Origin: Roseomonas sp. HF4
GTDB lineage: Bacteria > Pseudomonadota > Alphaproteobacteria > Acetobacterales > Acetobacteraceae
DNA: 64,000 bases
NCBI RefSeq assembly: GCF_005222755.1
Contig: NZ_STGD01000019.1
Span: forward strand, 1 to 64,000
Direction of reading: 5' to 3'
Each line of letters begins with the position of its first letter. The stretch's first letter is position 1. A model generated the notes under the pieces. It was not told the origin of the DNA. It ran no database searches and was given only the letters and a program-made list of their open reading frames with translations. The position numbers were made by a program, and so were the translations under genes. Shown here piece after piece: positions 35,691-46,242 of this stretch.

Positions 35691-37645
35691 GCCGGGGCCG
35701 TCGCGCCCTTGGGGGCGGGCGCCGCCACGCGCATCCGGCGATCCGAGAGCGACAGCCCGGCGCCAAGCGCCATGATGATCGACCCGAACCAGATCCAGGG
35801 CGCCAGCGGGTTGTGGTGCAGGCGCAGCACGCCGGCCTCCTCCCGTTCTTCGCCGAGCACGGCATAGAGGTCGCGCAGCGCATTGGTGTGGATGGCGGCT
35901 TCCGTGGTGGTCTGGCGATCCACCTGGAAGGTGCGGCGTTCGGGCGAGAGCACGGTCACGACGGCACCGTCACGCGTGACGGTCACCGTGGCGCGGCGCG
36001 CGGCGTAGTTCGGCCCCTGCACATCCGTGATGCTCTCCAGCCGCCATTCGTAGCCGGCGAGGCGCGTGCTCTCCCCGGGCTTCAGCGCAACCAGCGTGTC
36101 GGTCGCGATGCCCATGCCGGCGACGCCCGCGATGGTCACGCCCATGCCGGCATGCGCGATGGCCGCGCCCCAGGCGGCGCGCGGCAGGCCCTTAGCGCGT
36201 TGCCAGGCCTGGCCGGGGCGGCGCCACAGCGCGATGCGATCGGCGACGTCGGCCGCGGCGCCGGCCAGCAGCCACATCGCCATGGCCATGCCGATCGCCG
36301 GCCAGACCGGATAGCCGAGCGCCACGAGATACAGGAAGCCGACCGCGAGCGACGCCAGCGCCGCCCACCACAGCCGCTGCAGCGCGCCCCAGGCATCGGC
36401 GCGCTTCCAGGGCATCATGGCGCCGATCGGCATGGCAAGAACGAGCGGGATGGCGAGCGGGGCCGTCGCCGTGTTGAAGAAGGGCGGGCCGACCGAGATC
36501 TTGGCCCCCGTCAGGATGTCCGCGAACAGCGGCCAGAGCGTCCCGGCCAGCACCACCGCCGCGATCGAGCACAGCAGCAGGTTGTTCAGCACCAGCGCCC
36601 CTTCGCGCGAAATGGGCGCGAAGATGCCGGTGGGCGCCAGCCGCGGCGCGCGCCAGGCGAACAGCGCGAAGGCGCCCGCCACGTAGATCATCAGCAGCGC
36701 CAGGATGAAGACGCCGCGCGCCGGGTCGTTGGCGAAGGCATGCACGGAATTCAGCACGCCCGAGCGCACCAGGAAGGTGCCGAGCAAGCTCATGGCGAAG
36801 GCGAGGATCGCCAGCAGCACCGTCCAGATCTTCAGCGCGTCACGCTTCTCGACCACGATGGCCGAGTGCAGCAGCGCCGTGCCGACCAGCCACGGCAGCA
36901 GGGAAGCATTCTCGACCGGGTCCCAGAACCAGTAGCCGCCCCAGCCCAGTTCGTAATAGGCCCACCAGGACCCGAGCGCGATGCCGAGCGTGAGGAACCC
37001 CCAGGCCATCAGCGACCACGGCCGGACCCAGCGCCCCCAGGCCGCGTCCACGCGCCCTTCCAGCAGCGCGGCCACGGCGAAGGCGAAGGTCACGGCATAG
37101 CCGACATAGCCGAGGTAGAGCATCGGCGGATGCAGCGCCAAGCCGATGTCCTGCAGCACGGGGTTGAGCCCCTGCCCGTCCGGCGGCGGCGGCCAGACCC
37201 TGTCGAAGGGGTTGGATGTGAAGATGATGAACAGCAGGAAGCCCGCCGCCACCCAGCCCAGTACGCCGATGACCCGCGCCTTGAGCGCGGTGGGCAGGTC
37301 GCGCCCGAAACCCGCGACGGCGCCGCCGCACAGCGCCAGGATGAGCACCCAGAGGACCATCGAGCCCTCGTGGTTCCCCCAGGCGCCGCTGAACTTGTAG
37401 ATCAGCGGCTTGGCCGAATGGCTATTGGCGACGACGTTGGACACCGTCGTGTCGTTCACCGCAAAGGCCCAGAGCAGGCAGCCGAAGGCGACCGCGACCG
37501 AGACGAGCTGCCCCGCCGCGAGCGGCCCGGCGGTGCCCATCCAGCGGGCGTCGCGCCGCGCGGCGCCGATGATGGGAAGCACCGACTGCGCGACCGCGAG
37601 CACCACGGCGAGGGCGAGCGCGAAATGGCCGAGTTCGGGGATCAT
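35687..37645 (-). CDS. ccmF: Haem lyase subunit CcmF
   Basis: 652 aa with about 15 membrane helices. The haem-handling tryptophan-rich WWD domain reads WGGYWFWDPVENASLLPW (about 230-247); conserved periplasmic His positions flank it. With CcmH and CcmI it attaches haem delivered by CcmE to apocytochrome c. The ATG at 37645 (IPELGHFALALA) gives the normal length; 42 further in-frame codons upstream are Arg/Pro-rich and unlikely. Confidence 0.95.
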   Translation of the reverse strand: MIPELGHFALALAVVLAVAQSVLPIIGAARRDARWMGTAGPLAAGQLVSVAVAFGCLLWAFAVNDTTVSNVVANSHSAKPLIYKFSGAWGNHEGSMVLWVLILALCGGAVAGFGRDLPTALKARVIGVLGWVAAGFLLFIIFTSNPFDRVWPPPPDGQGLNPVLQDIGLALHPPMLYLGYVGYAVTFAFAVAALLEGRVDAAWGRWVRPWSLMAWGFLTLGIALGSWWAYYELGWGGYWFWDPVENASLLPWLVGTALLHSAIVVEKRDALKIWTVLLAILAFAMSLLGTFLVRSGVLNSVHAFANDPARGVFILALLMIYVAGAFALFAWRAPRLAPTGIFAPISREGALVLNNLLLCSIAAVVLAGTLWPLFADILTGAKISVGPPFFNTATAPLAIPLVLAMPIGAMMPWKRADAWGALQRLWWAALASLAVGFLYLVALGYPVWPAIGMAMAMWLLAGAAADVADRIALWRRPGQAWQRAKGLPRAAWGAAIAHAGMGVTIAGVAGMGIATDTLVALKPGESTRLAGYEWRLESITDVQGPNYAARRATVTVTRDGAVVTVLSPERRTFQVDRQTTTEAAIHTNALRDLYAVLGEEREEAGVLRLHHNPLAPWIWFGSIIMALGAGLSLSDRRMRVAAPAPKGATAPA

Positions 37646-37700
37646 GCGGCGCGGCTCCGACGGCGAGGGGCTGGCCCCCCGGACCCGTGATGGGCGGGGG

Positions 37701-38216
37701 TCATCCGCCGCTCCGTGTGGGCGGCTGACGCGGGGAGGTGTTCCAGGTCTCGGCGGGCGGCGCCGGGCCATCGGCCGGGTTCCAGTGGCCGGCTCGGCGC
37801 AGCGCGTCGGCCACTTCGGGCGGCATGTAGGTCTCGTCGTGACGGGCCAGCACCTCGGTCGCGCGGAAGGACCCGTCGGGCAGCAGGCGGCCCAGGGTGA
37901 CGACGCCCTGGCCTTCCCGGAACAGGTCGGGCAGCACGCCAGAATAGCTGACGCTGATGGCGCGGGCGCCGTCGGTCACGCGGAAGGTGGCGGCGGGGCG
38001 GCCATCCGAGCCCGTGCGGCGCTCGACCGAGCCGGCCTCGACCAGGCCGCCGAGGCGGACGGCGCGGTCCCCGGCCGGCGGGTTGGCCAGCACGTCAGAG
38101 GGGGAAAAGAAGAAGACGATGTTGTCCTGGAAGGCCGTCAGCGTCAGCGCGGTGGCCGAGCCGAGCCCGAGCCCCGCCAGCAGCAGCACCATCAGCCGGC
38201 GCTTCTTGCGCGTCAT
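37701..38216 (-). CDS. ccmE: Haem chaperone CcmE (CycJ)
   Basis: 171 aa. A single N-terminal helix (RLMVLLLAGLGLGSATALTL) anchors a beta-barrel domain. The haem-binding site reads LARHDETYMPPE with covalent-ligand His126 and Tyr130 in the family HxxxY arrangement. It carries haem from CcmC to CcmF. ATG 38216 overlaps the ccmD stop by four bases. Confidence 0.95.
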   Translation of the reverse strand: MTRKKRRLMVLLLAGLGLGSATALTLTAFQDNIVFFFSPSDVLANPPAGDRAVRLGGLVEAGSVERRTGSDGRPAATFRVTDGARAISVSYSGVLPDLFREGQGVVTLGRLLPDGSFRATEVLARHDETYMPPEVADALRRAGHWNPADGPAPPAETWNTSPRQPPTRSGG

Positions 38217-38356
38217 GGCCGGTCCCCGCGCGGGTCGAGCGTGGCGAGCAGCCGCTTCGCCGTGCGGTGGCGCAGAGCCGCGCCGACCGCCAGCGCGCCG
38301 AAGGTGCCCAGCACCAGCGCGTAGGATGCGGTGATGTGCCACCAGTGCAGCGTCAT
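38213..38356 (-). CDS. ccmD: Haem exporter accessory protein CcmD
   Basis: 47 aa single-span protein: TLHWWHITASYALVLGTFGA opens the helix and a basic tail (RHRTAKRLLATLDPRGD) follows, as in CcmD. It helps release holo-CcmE from CcmC. Overlaps both ccmC (upstream) and ccmE (downstream) by four bases, which confirms the small frame. Confidence 0.9.
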   Translation of the reverse strand: MTLHWWHITASYALVLGTFGALAVGAALRHRTAKRLLATLDPRGDRP

Positions 38357-39156
38357 GCGGGCGCCCCTTCCTCCCGCCGGGCGCGGGCCAGCTGCAGCGC
38401 GCGGACGCGCCGTTCCATCACCGCGGCGCGCACCCGCGCCAGCACCACCGCGCCGAACAGCAGCGAGAAGCCGAGCGCGCAAACAAGCAGCGGGTAGAGG
38501 ATGTCGACATGCATCCCCGGCGCATCCAGCCGCGTGACCGAGGCGGGCTGGTGCAGCGTGTTCCACCAGTCGACCGAGAACTTCACGATCGGCACGTTGA
38601 CGATGCCGACCAGCGCGAGGATGGCGCCGGCCTTCGCGCCGCGCTCCGGGTCCTCGAAGGCGCGCACCAGGGCGGCGTGGCCGAGCCACAGGAAGAACAG
38701 CACCAGCACCGAGGTCAGCCGCGCGTCCCACACCCACCAGGTGCCCCACATCGGCTTGCCCCAGAGGCTGCCGGTGGCAAGGCAGAGCGCGGTGGCCGCC
38801 GCGCCGACCGGGGAGAGTTCCCGCGCCGTCAGGTCGGCCAGCGGGTGTCGCCAGACCAGCGACATGACCGAGACCACGGCAAGGCCCGTGTACCCCCCCA
38901 TGGCCAGCCAGGCCATCGGCACATGGACGTACATGATGCGGACCGTCTCTCCCTGCTGCCAGTCGGCCGGGGAGAACACCAGCCCCCAGGCGAGCCCGGC
39001 GCCGAGCACGATGACCGCCGCCGCCCAGAGTGCGGGCAACAGGCGCCCCGTCGCCCGCAGGAAGCGGCCGGGGTTGGCGAAGCGGTGCAGACTCCGCCCG
39101 CCCGCCGGTCGCGGGGCGGCGGAGGCTCCGGTGCCGGCTGTCAGGCGTCCATCCAC
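38353..39156 (-). CDS. ccmC: Haem exporter protein CcmC
   Basis: 267 aa as called from GTG 39156; an N-terminal 20-30 residue extension suggests the true start could be later. Six membrane helices with the WWD motif WGTWWVWDARLTS (about 137-149) and flanking His. It attaches haem to CcmE. It is the first ccm gene in the window: ccmA and ccmB, normally just upstream, are not here. Confidence 0.93.
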   Translation of the reverse strand: MDGRLTAGTGASAAPRPAGGRSLHRFANPGRFLRATGRLLPALWAAAVIVLGAGLAWGLVFSPADWQQGETVRIMYVHVPMAWLAMGGYTGLAVVSVMSLVWRHPLADLTARELSPVGAAATALCLATGSLWGKPMWGTWWVWDARLTSVLVLFFLWLGHAALVRAFEDPERGAKAGAILALVGIVNVPIVKFSVDWWNTLHQPASVTRLDAPGMHVDILYPLLVCALGFSLLFGAVVLARVRAAVMERRVRALQLARARREEGAPA

Positions 39157-39264
39157 GCTGACAACCTAGGTGAACACCGCCGGTTATTGAAGCGGGGCCG
39201 ATGCGGCGTTACGTGCCGTCACGTTTCGTCCGCCCGGTCCAGGGGCGGGCCTGGGGGGAAGACG

Positions 39265-39558
39265 ATGCTGTTCGCGGTGACGATCGAGGACAAGCCCGGC
39301 ATGGCGGCGACGCGCCGGTCGGTGCGCGTGGCGCATCTCGACTGGCTGGAGCGCCACCGGGAGATGATGGTCCTGGCCGGCCCGATCATGGATGCGGACG
39401 GCAACTCCATCGGATCCGTCCGGGTGGTCGAGGCGCCAGACCGCGCGGCGGTCGAGGCCCTGACCCAGGGCGACCCCTTCGCCACCGCAGGCTGCTTCGC
39501 CCGCGTGGCGATCAATCCCTATCGCATCGTCTACAAGAACGGAGCCCGCGCCGAATGA
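39265..39558 (+). CDS. YciI-like protein
   Basis: 97 aa YciI/YCII ferredoxin-fold protein. LFAVTIEDKPGMAATRRSVR, a His in RVAHLDWLERHRE and the acid SVRVVEAPDRAAVEAL fit the family, whose members include dehydrochlorinase-like enzymes and stand-alone proteins of unknown use. The ATG at 39265 follows GGGGGGAAG. The next small frame overlaps it (ATGA). Confidence 0.88.
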   Translation: MLFAVTIEDKPGMAATRRSVRVAHLDWLERHREMMVLAGPIMDADGNSIGSVRVVEAPDRAAVEALTQGDPFATAGCFARVAINPYRIVYKNGARAE

Positions 39559-39695
39559 CCCGCCCCGCCAAGGCGGCCTGCCGCCGGCAGGCCGAGAGCG
39601 CACAGTGCGACCGCGCCCAGGCCAACCGCCGCCACCCGCGCAACAGCGCATGGCGCGAAGGCAAGGCGGCCGGATGGCCGTCGCCCGCCGCCTGA
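39555..39695 (+). CDS. Small basic hypothetical protein
   Basis: 46 aa, Arg/Ala/Gln-rich (CRRQAESAQCDRAQANRRH). It starts with an ATG overlapping the yciI-like stop by four bases and ends 13 bases before the EVE gene, so the spacing fits a real coupled gene. No domain is recognised and composition alone cannot exclude chance. Confidence 0.45.
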   Translation: MTRPAKAACRRQAESAQCDRAQANRRHPRNSAWREGKAAGWPSPAA

Positions 39696-39708
39696 GGGAC
39701 AAACGAAA

Positions 39709-40128
39709 ATGAATCACTGGCTGGTGAAGTCCGAGCCCGACGCCTTTTCCTGGGACCAGCAGGTGGCGAACGGCGTCGAGCCCTGGACGGGCGTGCGCAA
39801 CCACATGGCCAAGGCGAACCTGATGGCCATGCGGAAGGGCGACCGCGCCTTCTTCTATCATTCCAACATCGGCAAGGAGATCGTGGGGGTGGTCGAGGTC
39901 GCGCGGGAAGCCTATCCCGACCCGACGGCCGAGTCCGGCTCCCCCTGGGTCTGCGTCGACATGAAGGCGGTCGGGCCGGTGCCGAAGCCGGTGACGCTCG
40001 CCGCCATCAAGGCCGAGCCGGCGCTGGCCGAAGTGGCGCTGGTGCGGATGTCGCGGCTGTCGGTCATGCCGATCTCGGCCGAGCACTGGAAAATGCTGGC
40101 GAGGATGGGCGGGTGGAAGGGAAAGTGA
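39709..40128 (+). CDS. EVE-domain protein
   Basis: 139 aa PUA-like EVE domain: WLVKSEPDAFSWDQQVANG, WTGVRNHMAKANLMAMRKGD and FYHSNIGKEIVGVVEV are diagnostic. EVE domains bind modified bases in DNA or RNA. Stand-alone bacterial members are common, and the domain also occurs in modification-dependent restriction. The gene has a good start (ACGAAAATG) and overlaps the Rieske gene. Nothing nearby suggests a defence island. Confidence 0.93.
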   Translation: MNHWLVKSEPDAFSWDQQVANGVEPWTGVRNHMAKANLMAMRKGDRAFFYHSNIGKEIVGVVEVAREAYPDPTAESGSPWVCVDMKAVGPVPKPVTLAAIKAEPALAEVALVRMSRLSVMPISAEHWKMLARMGGWKGK

Positions 40129-40484
40129 GGGAGGCGAAGGCCGAGCGCGTGCTCTGCGCGCTGGACGACATCCCGGACGGCCAGTCCAAGGGCTTTCCGG
40201 CCGCGCCCGGCGCCTTCACGGGGCTCTTCGCGGTGCGGCGCGGCACGCGCGTCTGGGTCTACTTGAATTCCTGCCCGCATATCGGCGTGCCGCTCGACCC
40301 CGTGCCCGACCGGTTCCTCGACACGAAGCGGCAGAACATCGTGTGCTCGACGCATGGCGCGCGCTTCCGGGTCGAGGACGGGTTCTGCACCTCCGGCCCC
40401 TGCTACGGGGAATCGCTGGAGGCGGTGCCGCACCGGATCGACGAGGCGGGGCGGGTGCTGGTGCCGGAGGATGCGGGGCTGTAG
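40113..40484 (+). CDS. Rieske [2Fe-2S] domain protein
   Basis: 123 aa single Rieske domain. The cluster ligands are in CPHIGVPLD and CSTHGARF (C-x-H ... C-x2-H) as in ferredoxin-type Rieske proteins. No membrane anchor is seen, so it is likely to be a soluble electron carrier or oxygenase component; no oxygenase gene is adjacent. The start is uncertain: GTG 40113, or GTG 40125 which overlaps the EVE stop. Confidence 0.9.
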   Translation: MEGKVREAKAERVLCALDDIPDGQSKGFPAAPGAFTGLFAVRRGTRVWVYLNSCPHIGVPLDPVPDRFLDTKRQNIVCSTHGARFRVEDGFCTSGPCYGESLEAVPHRIDEAGRVLVPEDAGL

Positions 40485-40619
40485 CGCCCTGCCATGGCGT
40501 TGCCACGCCTGCCGCGGCGCCGCCGCGATCGCCGCGAAACGACCTTGCCGCCGCCGCGGCGCGGACGCGGTGGCGGGGTCTCATCCTCCTTGCGCTCGGA
40601 CCAACCAAAGGAGGACCAG

Positions 40620-40922
40620 ATGCGCCAGATCTCCCGGACCACTCTTCTCGCCGCCGGCCTGATGCTCGCGACCGGCGCGGCCTTCGCGCAGGGGGGCGCG
40701 TCGCAGCCCCCGGCGGGCGGCGCGGCAGCCGCGCCCCGCGCGCAGCCCGCGACGCCGGCCGTGCCCGCGCAGGCCGCACGCCCCGCCACCCCGGCCAACC
40801 CGGGCGGCACCACGGCCGCCACGGCGCCGCGCCCCGCCACCCCGGCGGCGCCGCAGGCCGGCCGGCAGGAACGGCCGGGCCAGGCCACGCCTGCCGCCCC
40901 GGCGCCCACCCGCACCAACTGA
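40620..40922 (+). CDS. Small exported Ala/Pro-rich protein
   Basis: 100 aa. A signal peptide (RQISRTTLLAAGLMLATGAAFA, cleavage before QGG) is followed by a disordered Ala/Pro/Thr/Gln segment with loose PATPA repeats. The ribosome site is unusually strong (AAAGGAGGACC, 40606-40616), suggesting high expression. No family recognised; probably a periplasmic or cell-wall-associated disordered protein. A strong double stem-loop follows it. Confidence 0.75.
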   Translation: MRQISRTTLLAAGLMLATGAAFAQGGASQPPAGGAAAAPRAQPATPAVPAQAARPATPANPGGTTAATAPRPATPAAPQAGRQERPGQATPAAPAPTRTN

Positions 40923-40949
40923 AGCGCGCCTTCCCATCCTGAGCCTGCC

Positions 40950-40979
40950 CCGCCCGCCCGGCCTCCGCCGGGCGGGCGG
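40950..40979 (+). terminator. Stem-loop after the Ala/Pro-rich protein gene
   Basis: A perfect 13-base stem CCGCCCGCCCGGC with a four-base loop CTCC, followed at once by a second short hairpin CCCGCG/CGCGGG (40981-40997). There is no T-tract, so termination would be Rho-assisted or the structures protect the mRNA end. Confidence 0.55.
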
Positions 40980-41029
40980 ACCCGCGCGGTTCCGCGGGCC
41001 CTGCCGCGGAACCTGCGAGTCATCTTAGG

Positions 41030-41058
41030 TTGACCTGAATCAAATCCCTCCGCCAAAT
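41030..41058 (+). promoter_or_regulatory. Possible acs promoter
   Basis: TTGACC at 41030-41035, a 17-base spacer and CCAAAT at 41053-41058, in an AT-richer patch 40 bases ahead of acs. The -10 match is poor, so this is only a suggestion. Confidence 0.25.
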
Positions 41059-41096
41059 CCGCCGCCACACAAGATGTACTGAAGGGAGAGCAGTCC

Positions 41097-43028
<1,932 letters not shown>

Positions 43029-43032
43029 TGCG

Positions 43033-43392
43033 ATGAGCGCCGCGCGGTATCGGGACGTCTACATCGCGGGCCCTGACCTGGTGGCCCCGGTGCTGCGCGG
43101 CGTCGTCCCCCCGGTGGACGGCGCGCCCTACCGCATCAGTCCCTTCTTCCCGCCCTCGGCGCTGGACGTCTTTGCCGAGGTGGTGGAGCGCATCCACCGC
43201 GGTGCGCTCACGGGCCGGCAGACGGCCGCGGCCTGCTGGTGCGCGCTGGTCTCGCCGACCGAGATCGCGTCCCTGATCGACGAGGTCTATGGCGGGGCGG
43301 CGGAAGATGCCGCGCGGCTCCTGCAGCTGCGCAGCTTCGTCGCGGCGCTGCCCGGCGACTGCCAGTTCTCGCTGGTGGCGCTGGCCTTCTGA
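43033..43392 (+). CDS. Hypothetical protein downstream of acs
   Basis: 119 aa, predicted cytoplasmic, mixed alpha/beta, with AARYRDVYIAGPDLVAPVLR and a central GRQTAAACWCALVSPTEIAS. No domain recognised. It is four bases after acs, so probably cotranscribed, but no link to acetate use is evident. Repeat half-copy m follows at 43472. Confidence 0.65.
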   Translation: MSAARYRDVYIAGPDLVAPVLRGVVPPVDGAPYRISPFFPPSALDVFAEVVERIHRGALTGRQTAAACWCALVSPTEIASLIDEVYGGAAEDAARLLQLRSFVAALPGDCQFSLVALAF

Positions 43393-43471
43393 GGGCAGGC
43401 CAGAACCCCCGCCAGCCGGTCGCGATCCTCGCGCCGCACCCGCGGCGATCGGCGCCAGGGGACACGGACGG

Positions 43472-43503
43472 GAGGGGGCTCGGGGGAGGTTCTCCTCCCC
43501 CGC
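43472..43503 (-). repeat. Second palindromic repeat family, half copy m
   Basis: GGAGGGGGCTCGGGGGAGG-TTCT-CCTCCCCC: only the first hairpin and its GC-rich shoulder of the k/l family remain. It lies between convergent genes (43392 and 43511), where it may also serve as a terminator. Confidence 0.65.
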
Positions 43504-43510
43504 GCCTTCG

Positions 43511-45316
43511 TCAGATGCTGAGCCCCCGCGCCTGCAACGCCTTCAGGAAGTTCGGCTCCGGGTTGGGCAGCGGCGGCAGGTCCCAGGACCCCGTGCCGAT
43601 CGGGCGGATGTCGCGGTCTACCGGCACCTCGACCAGGTAGGGGCGGTTCGCGCGGATCGCGGTCTGGATCGCGTCCTCGACCTCCCCCGCATGGGTCACG
43701 CGATGGGACGCCACGCCGTAGGACTTCGCCATCATCGCGAAATCGGGGCTGTAGAGTTCCCCGCTGCGCTGGACCTCGAAGGCGGTGGCGAGTTCGCGGC
43801 CGCCGAACATGCCGTGCTGGATGTCGCGGATCGAGCAGAAGCCGTTGTTGTTCCAGACCACCCAGACCACCGGGATGTCGTATTCGACCGCGGTGGCGAG
43901 CGCATGCGGCGTCATGAGGAAGGACCCGTCGCCGACCACCGCGACGCAGGGCCGGTCCGGCGCCGCGAGCTTCGCGCCCAGGATGCCCGAGGTCGCGAAG
44001 CCCATCGCCGCGAAGCCCCAGGAATGGATCAGGTGGCGCGGGCGGAGCGTGTCCATCAGCTGGATGATCCAGTTGTGGTGCACGCCGACATCCGATGCGA
44101 CGACCGCATCCTCGGGGATGGCGCGCGACAGGGCGCGCATCAGGCGTTCGGGGCGGAGCGGCATCTGGTCGGATTGCGCGAGCCCATCCTGGTATTCGCG
44201 CCAGACCTGGCGGCCCTTCTCCAGCCGAGCGATCCAGGGGGCGATGCTGCGGCCCGGGTTCAGCCGCGGCCGCGCCGCGCCGGTCAGGAATTCGAGGCTC
44301 GCCCGCGCATCGCCGAGGATGCCGTATTCCGCCGGATAGTTCCGCCCGATCTCGGACGGGTCGATGTCGATCTGGATGAGGCGGGATGGCGGGATCGAGA
44401 GCGTGTAGCCATCCAGCCAGGCGCTGGTCGCCCGGTCGTCGAAGGAGAAGCCGATGGCGAGGATGACGTCGGCGTTGCGCGTCGCATCGTTCGCCGCATA
44501 GGCCCCGTTGCGCCCCGTGGCGCCGAAGGCCAGCGGATGCCGGTCCGGGATGGCGCCCTTGCCGTTCGGGCTGGTGACGACGGGAATACCCGTCAGCTCC
44601 GCGAAGGCGACAAGTGCGTCGCAGGCGCCGCCGATGATCACGCCCTGCCCCGCGATGATGACCGGCTGCCGCGCGCCCAGCAGCAGGTCCAGCGCCTCGG
44701 TCAGCGCCTGGGGGTTGCCGGGCGCGGCGTTGCTGATCCGGCTCTGTGCGCCATGGGCGGTGACGCTCGTTTCCTCGACGAAGACGTTGAGCGGCACGTC
44801 GAGGTTGACCGGGCCCGGCCGGCCTGAGGTCAGCAGATCCCAGGCCTGCGTGACGGCCAGCGGCACCATGTCGGCGCGCGTCGGCTGGAACGACCGCTTC
44901 ACGTAGGGCCGCACGACCGATGGGAAGTCGCCCTGGAAGTGCCGCCCGGTTTCCTGGAAGGGGCCGCGGTTGAACTGACCGGTCGGGACATTGCCCGTGA
45001 TGGCGAGGAAAGCGCTGCTGTCCATCATCGCCGCCGCCAGCGCGACCACCAGGTTGGCCGAGCCCGGCCCGCAGGAGGTGAAGGTCGCCACCGGCTCCCC
45101 GCGCACCTTGTAGTAGGCGTCGGCCATGTGTCCGGCGGTCTGCTCGTGGTGGGTGGAGACGGTGCGGATGCGGTTCTGCGCCTTGAAGGCGGCATCCATG
45201 AAGCCGGTGATGCCGTGGCCGCAGAGGCCGAACAGGTAGGGCACCTTCTGCTTCACGAGGTGGTCCACGATGATGTCCGCGCCGTTCATCAGCGCGGCCT
45301 TCGATCCGCCGTCCAT
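43511..45316 (-). CDS. Thiamine pyrophosphate enzyme, acetolactate-synthase-like
   Basis: 601 aa with the three-domain ThDP layout: N-terminal Pyr domain with the catalytic Glu region (STHHEQTAGHMADAYYKV), a central FAD/NAD-like domain (about 190-330), and a C-terminal PP domain with GDGSF and NNNGF. It resembles acetolactate synthase large subunits and related catabolic ThDP enzymes (glyoxylate carboligase, oxalyl-CoA decarboxylase and others). No regulatory small subunit is adjacent, so a catabolic carboligase or decarboxylase is more likely than isoleucine/valine synthesis. Followed by the iclR-type gene on the same strand direction. Confidence 0.85.
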   Translation of the reverse strand: MDGGSKAALMNGADIIVDHLVKQKVPYLFGLCGHGITGFMDAAFKAQNRIRTVSTHHEQTAGHMADAYYKVRGEPVATFTSCGPGSANLVVALAAAMMDSSAFLAITGNVPTGQFNRGPFQETGRHFQGDFPSVVRPYVKRSFQPTRADMVPLAVTQAWDLLTSGRPGPVNLDVPLNVFVEETSVTAHGAQSRISNAAPGNPQALTEALDLLLGARQPVIIAGQGVIIGGACDALVAFAELTGIPVVTSPNGKGAIPDRHPLAFGATGRNGAYAANDATRNADVILAIGFSFDDRATSAWLDGYTLSIPPSRLIQIDIDPSEIGRNYPAEYGILGDARASLEFLTGAARPRLNPGRSIAPWIARLEKGRQVWREYQDGLAQSDQMPLRPERLMRALSRAIPEDAVVASDVGVHHNWIIQLMDTLRPRHLIHSWGFAAMGFATSGILGAKLAAPDRPCVAVVGDGSFLMTPHALATAVEYDIPVVWVVWNNNGFCSIRDIQHGMFGGRELATAFEVQRSGELYSPDFAMMAKSYGVASHRVTHAGEVEDAIQTAIRANRPYLVEVPVDRDIRPIGTGSWDLPPLPNPEPNFLKALQARGLSI

Positions 45317-45341
45317 GTCCGTATCCTCCGGGGTGTCGTGG

Positions 45342-46148
45342 TCAGGCCGCCGCCGCCGAGGGGCTGCCGAGCATGCGGGAGATGCGCGCCGCCGCCGCCT
45401 TCACGGCCGGCAGCAGCGCCGCCGCGCGGGCCGCGTCCATGCGCGCCGCGGGTGCCGAGATCGCCACCGCCGCGGTCGGCCGCCCGACGGCGTCCGTGAT
45501 CGGCGCGGCGAGGCAGCGGAGCCCCACCTCGATCTCCTCCGCGTCCTCGGCGTAGCCGTCCAGGCGCACGCGGTGCAGCGCGCCGCGCAGCGCGCGCGCG
45601 TCGGTGATGGTGCTCGCCGTGTAGCGCGCCAGGCCGTGGCGCCCGACGATCGCGTCCACCTCCGCATCCGGCAGGTGCGCCAGCAGCACCTTGCCGAGCG
45701 CGCTCGCATGCGCCGGGCTGCGCTTGCCCACCGTCGAATGCATCCGCACCGCGTGCGTGCCCTCGACGATCTGCACGGTGACGACCACGCCCTCGTGCAG
45801 GATGCCGACATGCACGGTCTCCCCGCTGCTCGCGGCCAGGTCCTGCAGCGGCGGCAGCGCCTGCCAGCGCAGGTGCTCGTGCCGCATGGCCGAACTGCCG
45901 AGCGCATGCAGCCGCATCCCCAGCGCATAGCGGCCCGTGGCCACGTCCTTCGCGAGGTAGCCGAACTGCTCGAGCGTGTGCAGCACGCGAAAGACCGTCG
46001 CCTTGCTCTGGCCGAGGTGCTGCGCGAGGTCGGACAGCGTCCAGGCGTCGCGCTCAGCGAAGCAGTCCAGCACCTCGAGCCCCCGATGCAGCGAGGCGAG
46101 GAGGTAAGGGTCGCGGCCCCCGCGGGGGGGCGTCTCGGACTCGGTCAT
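45342..46148 (-). CDS. IclR-family transcriptional regulator
   Basis: 268 aa. The N-terminal winged helix-turn-helix (about 15-75: LASLHRGLEVLDCFAERD, LSDLAQHLGQSKATVFRVLH) is followed by the IclR effector-binding domain (about 85-260; HVGILHEGVVVTVQIV, GKVLLAHLP, GLRCLAAPITD). It is divergent from a Bug receptor gene (135 bases between starts) and just upstream of the ThDP enzyme on the same strand, so it probably controls both. The ATG at 46148 fits the family; earlier in-frame codons overlap the control region. Confidence 0.92.
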   Translation of the reverse strand: MTESETPPRGGRDPYLLASLHRGLEVLDCFAERDAWTLSDLAQHLGQSKATVFRVLHTLEQFGYLAKDVATGRYALGMRLHALGSSAMRHEHLRWQALPPLQDLAASSGETVHVGILHEGVVVTVQIVEGTHAVRMHSTVGKRSPAHASALGKVLLAHLPDAEVDAIVGRHGLARYTASTITDARALRGALHRVRLDGYAEDAEEIEVGLRCLAAPITDAVGRPTAAVAISAPAARMDAARAAALLPAVKAAAARISRMLGSPSAAAA

Positions 46149-46179
46149 GTGGCTTCCTGCCGGGGCCGTACCGCCCCAC

Positions 46180-46198
46180 GAAACATCATCTGTGTTTC
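46180..46198. promoter_or_regulatory. Inverted repeat in the iclR/Bug intergenic region
   Basis: GAAACA and TGTTTC separated by seven bases form a perfect dyad 32 bases upstream of the iclR-type start. A plausible operator for autoregulation, inferred from symmetry alone. Confidence 0.4.
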
Positions 46199-46227
46199 CT
46201 ACACTTGACGGCAAATTCCGAAAAGGG

Positions 46228-46242
46228 TTTCGCTATGCGGAA
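46228..46242. promoter_or_regulatory. Candidate IclR-type operator overlapping the Bug-gene promoter
   Basis: TTTCGCTATGCGGAA is close to the dyad TTCCGCATAGCGGAA typical of IclR-family sites. A -35-like TTGACG sits at 46205-46210, 17 bases ahead, so a regulator bound here would cover the start of transcription of the receptor gene. Confidence 0.45.

Noticed and set aside
43511-45316. ilvB of isoleucine/valine synthesis
   Set aside because: No ilvH or ilvC nearby, and it is grouped with an IclR regulator and a solute receptor, which favours a catabolic ThDP enzyme.
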